DNA of 64,000 nucleotides from Cupriavidus pampae. Lineage in GTDB: Bacteria > Pseudomonadota > Gammaproteobacteria > Burkholderiales > Burkholderiaceae. A model generated the notes under the pieces. It saw nothing but the letters and a program-made list of their open reading frames with translations, was not told the origin of the DNA and made no database searches. This document shows positions 8,789-16,955 of the stretch, piece by piece (position 1 is the first letter of the stretch; each line of letters opens with the position of its first letter). The DNA is taken from contig NZ_CAJZAG010000008.1 in assembly GCF_914271485.1 (NCBI RefSeq), forward strand, positions 1-64,000, read 5' to 3'. The position numbers and the translations under genes are program-made.

Positions 8789-9873
8789 ATGCACCCGTGA
8801 TCGATCCCACGCGCGCCTCGGGGGCCCCGGCCGCGCGCGCATCCGCGAGTGTCTCCGATACGGTCGAGGGCACGCCCTCGGCGCCGTTGCTGGAACTACG
8901 GAGCGTGTCGAAGCGCTTCGTGAAGTCGCTCGATGTCGCCGCGAAGATCGCCAATGTGCTGGGCGCGCGCATGCGCGAGGAAGTCGTGCACGCGGTGGAT
9001 CGTGTCGATCTGTCGATCCGCACGGGCGAGGTGGTGGGGCTTGTCGGTGAATCGGGCTGTGGCAAGTCCACGCTCGGCCGCATGGCGGTGGGCCTGCATT
9101 CGCTGACCGAGGGCGAGCGCTTCTGGCGCGGTACCGACCTCGACCGCCTGCCGCCCGAGAAGCGCCGCGAGCGGCAGCTGGCGATCCAGATGATCTTTCA
9201 GGATCCGTATGCCTCGCTGAACCCGCGCCTGCGCGTGCTCGATATCGTCGGCGAGGCGCCGGTGGTGCACGGTATCGTGCCGAAGGCCGAACAGAAGGCG
9301 TATGTCGAAGACATGCTGGTGCGCGTGGGACTCGATCCGACCGTGCTACGGCGTTTTCCGCATCAGTTTTCGGGTGGCCAGCGCGCGCGCGTCGGCATTG
9401 CCCGCGCGCTGGCGGTGCGGCCCGAGTTTCTGGTCTGCGATGAATCGGTCGCGGCGCTCGACGTCTCCATTCAGGCGCAGGTGTTGAACCTGTTCATGCA
9501 GCTACGCGAAGATCTCGACCTGACGTATCTGTTTATCAGCCACGATCTGGGCGTGGTGAAGCACATCAGCGATCGCGTGGTGATCATGTATCTGGGTCGC
9601 GTGGTGGAGTCAGCACCGACCGAGGATGTGTTCGCGTCGCCGAATCATCCCTATACGCAGGCTTTGCTCGCGGAAGCGCCGAAGCTGGAGGTGGGCAAGA
9701 AGACGTACGTGGCGATTCGGGGCGAGATCCCGTCGCCGCTGCATCCGCCGACGGGTTGCCATTTCCATCCGCGTTGTCCGCATGCGATGGAACGCTGCCG
9801 CAGCGAGCAGCCCGCGTTGAAGGAGATCGCGCCGATGCGGTGGTCGGCGTGCCACCTCAACGATATGGGGTGA
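8785..9873 (+). CDS. Peptide ABC transporter ATPase (DppF/OppF-type)
   Basis: A 362-residue ABC ATPase and the final gene of the peptide transport operon. An Ala-rich N-tail of about 30 residues precedes the nucleotide-binding domain. Walker A is GESGCGKST, the signature is FSGGQRAR, and Walker B is LVCDESVAALDVS, where the usual Pro after the catalytic Glu is Ser. A C-terminal oligopeptide domain has a second cysteine segment (GCHFHPRCPHAMERC). The start overlaps the preceding stop as ATGA, which indicates coupled translation. It should pair with the DppD-type subunit as an ATPase heterodimer. Confidence 0.93.
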   Translation: MNAPVIDPTRASGAPAARASASVSDTVEGTPSAPLLELRSVSKRFVKSLDVAAKIANVLGARMREEVVHAVDRVDLSIRTGEVVGLVGESGCGKSTLGRMAVGLHSLTEGERFWRGTDLDRLPPEKRRERQLAIQMIFQDPYASLNPRLRVLDIVGEAPVVHGIVPKAEQKAYVEDMLVRVGLDPTVLRRFPHQFSGGQRARVGIARALAVRPEFLVCDESVAALDVSIQAQVLNLFMQLREDLDLTYLFISHDLGVVKHISDRVVIMYLGRVVESAPTEDVFASPNHPYTQALLAEAPKLEVGKKTYVAIRGEIPSPLHPPTGCHFHPRCPHAMERCRSEQPALKEIAPMRWSACHLNDMG

Positions 9874-9884
9874 GGCGTGAGGAG

Positions 9885-9908
9885 ACCCTCTCCCTGTCGG
9901 GAGAGGGT
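9885..9908. terminator. Inverted repeat between convergent genes
   Basis: accctctccc pairs perfectly with gggagagggt across a 4-base loop (tgtc), immediately after the peptide ABC operon and before the convergent binding-protein stop. There is no T-run on either strand, so it may be a repeat element or Rho-assisted end rather than a classical terminator. Confidence 0.55.
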
Positions 9909-9916
9909 GTTCTGCT

Positions 9917-11125
9917 TCAGCGAATAACGACGCCGCGCGAATTGATGATCGTCATCTCGACGAACTTCGAACCGACGTGGTTGTCCGGTCCGAACTGGAC
10001 GATAAAGCCGCCGAGGTCGACGTTGCGCATGCCTTCGACCGTCGTCACGAATTTCTCGCGCGTCAGGTCGCGGCCGGTACGGCGCAGGCCTTCGACGAAT
10101 GCCTTCGCGGCGATAAAGCCTTCGATACTTGCGTAGTCGAACTCGTTCTGGCGGCCCGCGACCTGCAGCAGACGCAGGTATTCGCGCACTACCGGCAGCG
10201 TCGCGTTGCCCGGATGCGGCATCACCTGCGAGATGATCACGCCGCTGCCTTGCGGGCCCACTTCCTTGGCCAGCGCCTGCGTGCCGACGAACGACACGTT
10301 ATAGAACTGACCGCTATAGCCGCGGCGTAGCGCTTCCTTGACGAAGGAGCCCGCAGTCCGGTACGCGCTGACGAGCACGATCGCGTCCGGCTTCGCCTTC
10401 ATCGTTTCCTGCATGGCATCGCCGATCTCGACGGTGTTGCGGACCACGCTGGACCGTGCGACCAGTTGCACGCCGCTGTCGCCGGGCAAGGCCCGGATCG
10501 CGTGTTCGACGCCTTCGAGGCCCGACTTGCCGTAGGCGTCGTCGTTGAACACCACGGCGACACGCTTGAGACCGGTGGTGCGGATCTGCCGCACGATGGC
10601 CTGGGTTTCCTCGTCGTAGCCCGCGCGCACGTGGAACACATAGCGGCTGCGCGGATCGCGCAGCGACTGGGCGCCGGAGAGCGGCGCGAAGAATGGTACG
10701 TGTGCCTGATTGGCGAGCGGCACCGCGGCCTGCGACGTCGGCGTACCCACGTAGCCGAACAGCGCAAAGACGCGCGTATCTTCGATCAGTTTCTTCGTGT
10801 TCTTGACGGCTTCGTCCGGCTCATAGCCGTCGTCGAGCACCTGCAGGTCGATGCGACGACCGAACACGCCGCCCTGCTGATTGATGTAGTCGAAATAGAG
10901 CCGCGCGCCCGCGTTCATCTGCTTGCCGAGCGCGGCAGTCGGGCCGGTCAGCGCGGCGGACTGGCCGATGACGATCGTGTCCGCGGTGACGCCGACTTCG
11001 GCGGGCGCGGTGTTGGCCGCGAAGGCGGCGCCAGAGATGCCGCCAATACCTGTTGCGCCGATGGCGGCGCACGCCACCAGCAGGCCGGCGAGCTGCCGGC
11101 GCTTGACCCCTGCTTGCAAAACCAT
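9917..11125 (-). CDS. LivK-like ABC substrate-binding protein, copy A
   Basis: A 402-residue periplasmic binding protein of the branched-chain amino acid/amide family (Peripla_BP_6). A signal peptide spans about residues 1-35 (hydrophobic LAGLLVACAAIGATGIGG, cleavage near AFA). The mature part begins with VTADTIVIGQSAALTGP and has FDYINQQGGVFGRRIDL, then a central VFGYVGT-like block and a C-terminal DLGGFIVQFGPDNHVGSKFVE. The ATG at 11125 follows a GGGG site about 9 bases upstream. No permease or ATPase of the Liv type is adjacent; its neighbour is a diverged tandem paralog. It could serve a transporter encoded elsewhere. Confidence 0.9.
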   Translation of the reverse strand: MVLQAGVKRRQLAGLLVACAAIGATGIGGISGAAFAANTAPAEVGVTADTIVIGQSAALTGPTAALGKQMNAGARLYFDYINQQGGVFGRRIDLQVLDDGYEPDEAVKNTKKLIEDTRVFALFGYVGTPTSQAAVPLANQAHVPFFAPLSGAQSLRDPRSRYVFHVRAGYDEETQAIVRQIRTTGLKRVAVVFNDDAYGKSGLEGVEHAIRALPGDSGVQLVARSSVVRNTVEIGDAMQETMKAKPDAIVLVSAYRTAGSFVKEALRRGYSGQFYNVSFVGTQALAKEVGPQGSGVIISQVMPHPGNATLPVVREYLRLLQVAGRQNEFDYASIEGFIAAKAFVEGLRRTGRDLTREKFVTTVEGMRNVDLGGFIVQFGPDNHVGSKFVEMTIINSRGVVIR

Positions 11126-11210
11126 TGTGATAGCCCCGTCAATCAAACCATTGTGCGTGCTGCGCTACGCGGCCTCCGGTCTGTCGCCGGTGCATGATTG
11201 TTGCGGGCCA

Positions 11211-11252
11211 GCCCGGCGTTACGCCGGGCCTTCCGGCCCCAAAAGGGGCCGG
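11211..11252. terminator. Twin hairpins between tandem binding-protein genes
   Basis: Two adjacent inverted repeats: gcccggcg/cgccgggc with loop tta (11211-11229) and ccggcccc/ggggccgg with loop aaaa (11233-11252). They lie downstream of the minus-strand copy B gene and upstream of copy A and could end or attenuate copy B transcription. There is no clear T-run, so function is inferred from position only. Confidence 0.45.
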
Positions 11253-11406
11253 GAAGCGCCCGGATATCATAATCGAAGACCGGCAATTGCAAGCAAAATA
11301 TGACGGTTTCGGCTGTTGCGGCGAGGCAGGCGCGCCACACACAAGGCGGCGCGAGACTGGAGAGCAGGTGATCGGGGCGGGGGCTTGGCTGGGCTTGAAG
11401 GGGCGG

Positions 11407-12621
11407 TTAGCGGACGGCCAGTCCGCGCGCATTGAGGATGGCCAGCTCCACGAACTTCGAGCCGAGGTGATCGTCCGGCGAGAACTGGATGTCGTAGCCG
11501 CCCAGATCGGTGGCGCGCATGCCTTCCAGCGCGGCGATGAATTTGTCGCGGGTCAGGTCGCGGCCGGCGCGCCGCAGCCCTTCGACGAAGGTCAGCGCGC
11601 CGATGAAACCTTCGAGGCTCGCATGGCTGTTGGCATTGGCCTCGCTGGCGGCGTTCAACAGGCGCTTGTAGTCGCGAACGAGCGGAAGCGTGCCGTTGCG
11701 CGGGCTCGGCATGACCTGCGAGACCACGACGCCGGCGGCTTGCCCCCCGAGCGCCTTGGCCAGCGAGGTGGTCCCCACCGAGGACAGGCAATAGAACTGG
11801 CCTGCGTAGCCCTGTCGCAGCGCCTCGCGGATAAAGGCCGCGGCGGTGCCGTAGGCGCTGATCACCGCGATCGCGTCGGGCTCCTGCGCCAGCACGGCGG
11901 TGGTGGCGACACCCACATCGACGGCGTTGCGCTCCACGGCATGCCGGCCGGTGATGTGCAGGTCGGCGGCGGTCCGGGCCTGCACCGCGTTGGCGATGCC
12001 TTCGAGACCCTCGCGGCCATAACTATCGTTGTTGTAGACCACGGCCAGGCGCCGCAGCCCCGAAGTAGCAATCTGTCGCACGATCGCCGCGGTTTCCCTG
12101 TCATAGCCGGCCCGCACATGGAACACGTGACGGTTGAAGGGACTGCGCAGCGCGCGGGCGCCCGTCATGGGCGCGATGAACGGGATGCGTGCCTGCTGTA
12201 CCAGCGGTAATACCGCGAGGCTCATGCTGGTGCCCACATAGCCGAACAACGCGAACATGCCGTCGACGAGCAGCGTGCGGGTGTTGCGTTTGGTTTCTTC
12301 GGGATCGTAAGCGTCGTCGAGCGCGCGCAACTCGATCTGGCGGCCGAAGATGCCGCCCTGCCGATTGACCTGGTCGAAGCACAACCGGGCGCCGCGATTC
12401 AGGTGGATGCCGAGCTCGGCGGCCGGTCCCGTCAGTGGCGCGGACTGGCCGACGAGGATGGTGGTGGCGCTGACGCCGATCTCGGGCTTGGCGTTGGACC
12501 TGGTGTCTGGCGTGGAGGGCTGGGACTGCGCGGCATTGGCCCGAAGCGCCCAGAGTGGGGGCAGCGCGCAGGCAAGCTGGCCGCAGAAGCGCCGGCGGTG
12601 TTGTTGTGGTCGTGAATCCAT
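11407..12621 (-). CDS. LivK-like ABC substrate-binding protein, copy B
   Basis: A 404-residue paralog of the downstream binding protein. A short signal peptide (RRRFCGQLACALPPLWALRA then NAA) precedes a mature domain starting ISVSATTILVGQSAPLTGP-like and containing CFDQVNRQGGIFGRQIEL. The C-termini of the two copies align closely (DLGGYDIQFSPDDHLGSKFVE here). Copy B is probably an ancient tandem duplicate. The ATG at 12621 gives the only start with a sensible signal peptide; the frame is open for 92 more codons upstream, but that stretch is not signal-like. It diverges from the molybdopterin oxidoreductase. The ligand is unknown. Confidence 0.88.
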   Translation of the reverse strand: MDSRPQQHRRRFCGQLACALPPLWALRANAAQSQPSTPDTRSNAKPEIGVSATTILVGQSAPLTGPAAELGIHLNRGARLCFDQVNRQGGIFGRQIELRALDDAYDPEETKRNTRTLLVDGMFALFGYVGTSMSLAVLPLVQQARIPFIAPMTGARALRSPFNRHVFHVRAGYDRETAAIVRQIATSGLRRLAVVYNNDSYGREGLEGIANAVQARTAADLHITGRHAVERNAVDVGVATTAVLAQEPDAIAVISAYGTAAAFIREALRQGYAGQFYCLSSVGTTSLAKALGGQAAGVVVSQVMPSPRNGTLPLVRDYKRLLNAASEANANSHASLEGFIGALTFVEGLRRAGRDLTRDKFIAALEGMRATDLGGYDIQFSPDDHLGSKFVELAILNARGLAVR

Positions 12622-12805
12622 ATCTAAACGCGTGTGCGCAGGGGGTGGCGGTGAGGACGCAGGAGCGTACGGCGGGCCGCCGACCAGAGGCTGGATTCGA
12701 ATACAATCCTTAACAAAATTCCGCCGCCCCTCCGTTTCGGGTGCGCGGGCGGTTTGCCGAACCTTTCGCCCCTCGATTCGCCCCTGATTTCGCATTCCCA
12801 TCCCC

Positions 12806-14914
12806 ATGGCCACCAGCATCGTCCGCGCCGCATGTCCCCACGATTGTCCCGATACCTGTGCGCTGCACGTCACCGTCCAGGACGGCCGCGCGATCAAGGT
12901 GGTGGGTGACCCCGATCATCCGGCCACACGTGGCGTGCTGTGCACGAAGGTGTCGCGCTACACCGAGCGGACCTATCACCGGGACCGGCTGCTGACGCCG
13001 CTGCGACGCGTCGGCAAGAAGGGAGAAGGGCGCTTCGAGCCCATAAGTTGGGATCAGGCGCTAGCCGAAGTGGCGGAGCGGTTGTCCGCGATCGCGGCGC
13101 GCGATCCGCAGGCGATCGTCCCCTACAGCTACGCCGGCACGATGGGCCTGGTGCAAGGTGAGAGCATGGCGGCGCGTTTCTTCCACAAGCTCGGCGCCTC
13201 GCTGCTGGATCGGACGATCTGCGCGAATGCCGGTGCCACCGCGCTGCGCTATACGTTTGGCGCGACCGTCGGCATGGACATCGAGTACGTGGCCGATGCG
13301 AAGCTCGTGATCATCTGGGGCGGCAATCCGATTGCGTCGAACCTGCATTTCTGGACGCGCGTGCAGGAAGCCAAGCGGCGTGGCGCGACGCTCGTGGCGA
13401 TCGATCCATACCGATCGCTGACGGCCGAGAAGTGCCATCGCCATATCGCGCCGATGCCGGGCACCGACGGTGCGCTGGCGCTGGCGATCATGCACGTGCT
13501 GATTCGCGACGATCTGCTGGACCATGACTACATCGCGCGGCATACGGTGGGCTTCGAGGCCTTGCGCGATCGCGCGGCCGAGTTCTCGCCCGCGCACGCG
13601 GCGGCAATCTGCGGCGTATCCGTGGACGATATCGAATGGCTGGCCGGACTCTATGGCCGCACCGCGGTGACGGAGCGCCAGCCGGTGGCGATTCGCCTGA
13701 ACTACGGCATGCAGCGCGCCCACGGTGGCGGGCAGGCTGTGCGCGCGGTGGCATGCCTGCCGGCGCTGGTCGGCGCGTGGCGCCATGCGGCCGGCGGCAT
13801 GCAGCTATCGACGTCGGGCTTCTTCCCGATCGACAACATGGCGCTGCAGCGGCCCGACCTGCTGCCGGACTGGCCGCGCGTGCCGCGCACCGTGAACATG
13901 AGCACGATCGGCGACGCGCTGCTCGATGACGGTCAGGGTGGTAACGGACCAAAGATCGAGGCGGTGGTGGTCTACAACAGCAATCCGGTAGCCGTGGCGC
14001 CGGAGTCGGCAAAGGTGGCGGCCGGCTTCGCGCGCGAAGACCTGTTCACGGTGGTGCTGGAACACTTTCGCACCGACACCGCCGACTATGCCGATATCGT
14101 GCTGCCGGCCACGACGCAACTCGAACACCTGGACGTGCACAAGGCCTACGGCCACACGTACTTTCTGGCCAACAACCAGGCCATCGCGCCGCTCGGCGAA
14201 TCGCTGGCGAACACCGAGATCTTCCGCCGGCTGGCCGCGCGCATGGGCTTTACCGAGCCGTGCTTCCAGGACGACGACGAGACCATCGCCGCGCAGGCGA
14301 TCGATCGCAGCGACGTGCGCGCGCGGGGCATCGACTGGGACACGCTGAAGGCCGAAGGCTGGCGCAAGCTCAATGTGCCGGCGGCGCCGTTTGCCGACGG
14401 CAATTTCCCGTCGGCATCGGGCAAGTGCGAGTTCTACTCGGAGGCGATGCGGCGCGATGGCTTTGATCCGCTGCCTGCCTACGTGCCGCCCTACGAATCG
14501 CCGAATACCGCGCCGGAGCTGGCTGCGCGTTATCCGCTCGCGATGATCTCGCCGCCCGCGCGCAACTTCCTCAACAGCTCGTTCGTGAATGTCGACAGCC
14601 TGCGTGCCACCGAGGGTGAGCCACATCTGGACATCCACCCGGACGATGCGGCCGCGCGTGGCATTGTGGATGGCACCGTCGTGCGCGCGTTCAACGATCG
14701 CGGCACGCTGCGCGCCCGCGCGCGCGTGACCGAGCGCGCGCGGCAGGGCCTGGTGGTGGGCCTGTCGATCTGGTGGAAGAAGCTTGCGCCGGACGGAAAG
14801 AATGCCAACGAATTGACCAGCCAGCGGCTGACCGACCTCGGCCGCGCGCCGGTCTTCTACGACTGCCTCGTGGAGGTGGAAGCGGCGGCAGAGACCGAGG
14901 GCGTCGCTTCATGA
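12806..14914 (+). CDS. Molybdopterin oxidoreductase (DMSO reductase family)
   Basis: A 702-residue enzyme of the Mo/W-bis-MGD family. An N-terminal [4Fe-4S] site is formed by Cys10, Cys14, Cys18 and Cys46 (CPHDCPDTC then LCTK). The catalytic domain includes IIWGGNPIASN, IDPYRSLTAEKC and the dinucleotide-binding VVYNSNPVAVAPES. ADIVLPATTQLEH precedes a C-terminal molydopterin dinucleotide-binding barrel from about residue 590 (PLAMISPPARNFLNSSF). There is no twin-arginine signal, so it is predicted to be cytoplasmic. The TICANAG segment (Cys139) lies near where relatives place a molybdenum ligand, but I cannot assign it. Substrate is unknown; no electron-transfer subunit is adjacent. Its stop overlaps the next gene by four bases. 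Confidence 0.92.
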   Translation: MATSIVRAACPHDCPDTCALHVTVQDGRAIKVVGDPDHPATRGVLCTKVSRYTERTYHRDRLLTPLRRVGKKGEGRFEPISWDQALAEVAERLSAIAARDPQAIVPYSYAGTMGLVQGESMAARFFHKLGASLLDRTICANAGATALRYTFGATVGMDIEYVADAKLVIIWGGNPIASNLHFWTRVQEAKRRGATLVAIDPYRSLTAEKCHRHIAPMPGTDGALALAIMHVLIRDDLLDHDYIARHTVGFEALRDRAAEFSPAHAAAICGVSVDDIEWLAGLYGRTAVTERQPVAIRLNYGMQRAHGGGQAVRAVACLPALVGAWRHAAGGMQLSTSGFFPIDNMALQRPDLLPDWPRVPRTVNMSTIGDALLDDGQGGNGPKIEAVVVYNSNPVAVAPESAKVAAGFAREDLFTVVLEHFRTDTADYADIVLPATTQLEHLDVHKAYGHTYFLANNQAIAPLGESLANTEIFRRLAARMGFTEPCFQDDDETIAAQAIDRSDVRARGIDWDTLKAEGWRKLNVPAAPFADGNFPSASGKCEFYSEAMRRDGFDPLPAYVPPYESPNTAPELAARYPLAMISPPARNFLNSSFVNVDSLRATEGEPHLDIHPDDAAARGIVDGTVVRAFNDRGTLRARARVTERARQGLVVGLSIWWKKLAPDGKNANELTSQRLTDLGRAPVFYDCLVEVEAAAETEGVAS

Positions 14915-16029
14915 ACGGGCGGCCGGGCGCCCAACGTGTGGTGAGTGCGTGCTTCGCACTGGCCGCCGTCGTGCTCCTGGCCGGCTGCGACACGCTGGGC
15001 TATTACTACCAGTCGATCGGCGGCCATCTTGGCGTGATGGCGCAGGCGCGGCCGCTCGACGATGCCATCGCCAATGCGAAGGATGCCAACGACGCGCGGC
15101 TCGCGCAGCGTCTGGCACTGGCCGGTCGCATCCGCGACTTTGCCTCACGCGAATTGCAGTTGCCCGACAACGGCAGCTACCGCCGCTACGCGAACCTGCA
15201 TCGGCCGTACGTGGTGTGGAGCGTATTTGCCACGCCCGAACTGTCGATGGATCTGCACAAGTGGTGCTTCCCGATCGTCGGCTGCATTACCTATCGCGGC
15301 TACTACGCGCAGGAGGAAGCCGAGCGTTACGCGGCGGGCCTGCGCAAGGAAGGTTACGACGCCTATGTGGCCGGCATTCCCGCGTATTCCACGCTCGGCT
15401 ATTTCGACGATCCGCTGCTGAACACGTTCGTCTATCTGCCCGAGGGCGAACTCGCGCGGATGATCTTCCACGAACTTGCGCATCAGGTCGTGTACGTGCG
15501 CAACGACACCGCGTTCAACGAGTCGTTTGCCACCGCAGTCGAGATGGCCGGGGTGGAACGCTGGCTCGCCGAGGACGCCTCGGCCGACGCGCGCGCGAGC
15601 TATCGCAGCTATGACGAACGCAAGGTGCAGTTTCGCTCGATGCTATTGCGGACGCGCGACCAGCTGGTGGCGCTGTATCGCTCGAATGACGACGAGGCTG
15701 CCAAACGACGCGGCAAGGCGAAGATCTTTGCCGATCTGCGCGCGGAGTACGAGACGCTCAAGACTTCGTGGGGCGGCTATAGCGGCTACGACCGCTGGTT
15801 CGACATGCCGCTGACCAACGCGCAGCTTGCCGCCGTGGCTACCTATCAGCAATGGGTGCCGGCCTTCACCGTGTTGCTGGCGCAGTGCCATGGCGACTGG
15901 AAGTGCTTCTACGCGGCGGCCGGGCGGATTGGTGATCTGCCCGCGGATCAACGCGATGCGGCGCTGCGCAAGCTCGCGCCGCCCGCTACCCATGTGGAAC
16001 CGCTGAAGGCGGATCGCGCGGGACATTGA
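14911..16029 (+). CDS. Predicted zinc aminopeptidase lipoprotein (PF10023-like)
   Basis: A 372-residue envelope protein with a lipoprotein signal ending LLAGC (Cys26). Its main features are a HELAH zinc motif at residues 187-191 followed by FNESFA, where Glu204 is the probable third ligand. The conserved run WSVFATPELSMDLHKWCFPIVGC and the GYFDDPLLNTF block match the predicted aminopeptidase family PF10023, whose substrate is not established. The ATG overlaps the stop of the molybdopterin oxidoreductase (ATGA), so the two are co-translated even though no functional link is known. Confidence 0.87.
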   Translation: MNGRPGAQRVVSACFALAAVVLLAGCDTLGYYYQSIGGHLGVMAQARPLDDAIANAKDANDARLAQRLALAGRIRDFASRELQLPDNGSYRRYANLHRPYVVWSVFATPELSMDLHKWCFPIVGCITYRGYYAQEEAERYAAGLRKEGYDAYVAGIPAYSTLGYFDDPLLNTFVYLPEGELARMIFHELAHQVVYVRNDTAFNESFATAVEMAGVERWLAEDASADARASYRSYDERKVQFRSMLLRTRDQLVALYRSNDDEAAKRRGKAKIFADLRAEYETLKTSWGGYSGYDRWFDMPLTNAQLAAVATYQQWVPAFTVLLAQCHGDWKCFYAAAGRIGDLPADQRDAALRKLAPPATHVEPLKADRAGH

Positions 16030-16077
16030 GCCATCCTGCATCGCCCGGCTCGGAAATGGCCTAGGCGGTTCGCGCCC

Positions 16078-16776
16078 ATGCGAGAATTGCGCACCATGTC
16101 GCACGCCCCAAAGAAGACTCACACCGGACCGCGCGCCGCCGAGGCCGTGACGCTCACAGAAGACGGCCCCGCGCGCGCGCACGTCGCCGAGCGGCAGGAG
16201 GCCCGGCGCCGCCAGATCCTCGATGCCGCCGCGCAGCTGTTCTACACGAAGGGCTACCCCGGCATGACGATGAACGACCTGTGTCGTGCGCTGGGTGTGA
16301 CCAAGCCTGCCGTCTACTATTACTTCACCGACAAGTACGAGATTTTCGACATCCTGTGCCGGGAGTCGGCCGAGACCTGCCTGCCCGTGATCCGCGAGAC
16401 CGCCGACGCGTCGCTGCCCGTGCGCGAGCGCTTGCAGGCCTGTCTGCTGGAACTCGCACGTCGCTGCGTGAGCTGCCATATCGCCGCCACGCTGAGCTTT
16501 CGCGACAACCAGTATCTGAAGCCGGACACGGTGGCGTGGCTCGAGCAGATGGCGCGCGATTTCTACAGCGACCTGTACGCGCAGCTGGAGGAGGGCCGCG
16601 CGGCCGGCGTGCTGTCGTTCGGCGACGCGCGCGTAACCGCGCATGCCATCGGCAGCGTGATCGGTTTCATGTACACGTGGCACAAGCCTGGCCGCATGGA
16701 TGGTGAGCTGCTGGCGCGGGAACTGGCCGCGAACATGATGAAGCTGGTGCTGCCGTCGGCCGCTGCGCCGGCATAA
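16078..16776 (+). CDS. TetR family transcriptional regulator
   Basis: A 232-residue regulator. After a charged N-tail of about 40 residues, the DNA-binding domain reads RRRQILDAAAQLFYTKGYPGMT then a helix-turn-helix with CRALGVTKPAVYYYFTDK, the hallmark of TetR. The C-terminal ligand-binding domain is helical. Two starts are close: 16078, with a GGCGG about 9 bases upstream, and 16096 (MSHAPKK); I keep the former. It lies 180 bases upstream of fadD on the same strand, and a 14-bp palindrome sits just after the fadD promoter, so it is a good candidate for acyl-CoA-responsive control of fatty acid use, comparable to FadP/PsrA-type TetR regulators. That role is inferred. Confidence 0.9.
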   Translation: MRELRTMSHAPKKTHTGPRAAEAVTLTEDGPARAHVAERQEARRRQILDAAAQLFYTKGYPGMTMNDLCRALGVTKPAVYYYFTDKYEIFDILCRESAETCLPVIRETADASLPVRERLQACLLELARRCVSCHIAATLSFRDNQYLKPDTVAWLEQMARDFYSDLYAQLEEGRAAGVLSFGDARVTAHAIGSVIGFMYTWHKPGRMDGELLARELAANMMKLVLPSAAAPA

Positions 16777-16880
16777 GAGAGCTGAGTCGCCGCTAGGGGT
16801 AATCCCTCGTCCCGCCCTTTCGGGTGTCGCATAATTCACGATTCAAGCGAATTATGGTGTCGAGGACTTCGTCTAACGTG

Positions 16881-16909
16881 TTGTCTTAGAAAGGGCGCAC
16901 GTTTAGGAT
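16881..16909 (+). promoter_or_regulatory. fadD sigma-70-type promoter
   Basis: TTGTCT and TAGGAT are separated by 17 bases, placing the start of transcription near 16916. It lies in the TetR-fadD gap and points toward fadD. Confidence 0.55.
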
Positions 16910-16921
16910 TCCCCAAAAAAG

Positions 16922-16935
16922 TGAACGATCATTCA
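16922..16935. promoter_or_regulatory. Candidate TetR operator upstream of fadD
   Basis: tgaacgatcattca is a 14-bp near-perfect palindrome (one mismatched pair around a central GATC). It begins about 6 bases after the predicted transcription start and ends before the AGGAG ribosome-binding site. A dimeric TetR protein bound here would block the promoter. The adjacent TetR gene is the obvious candidate binder. Confidence 0.55.
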
Positions 16936-16955
16936 GAAATTCAGGAGACCGGCGT

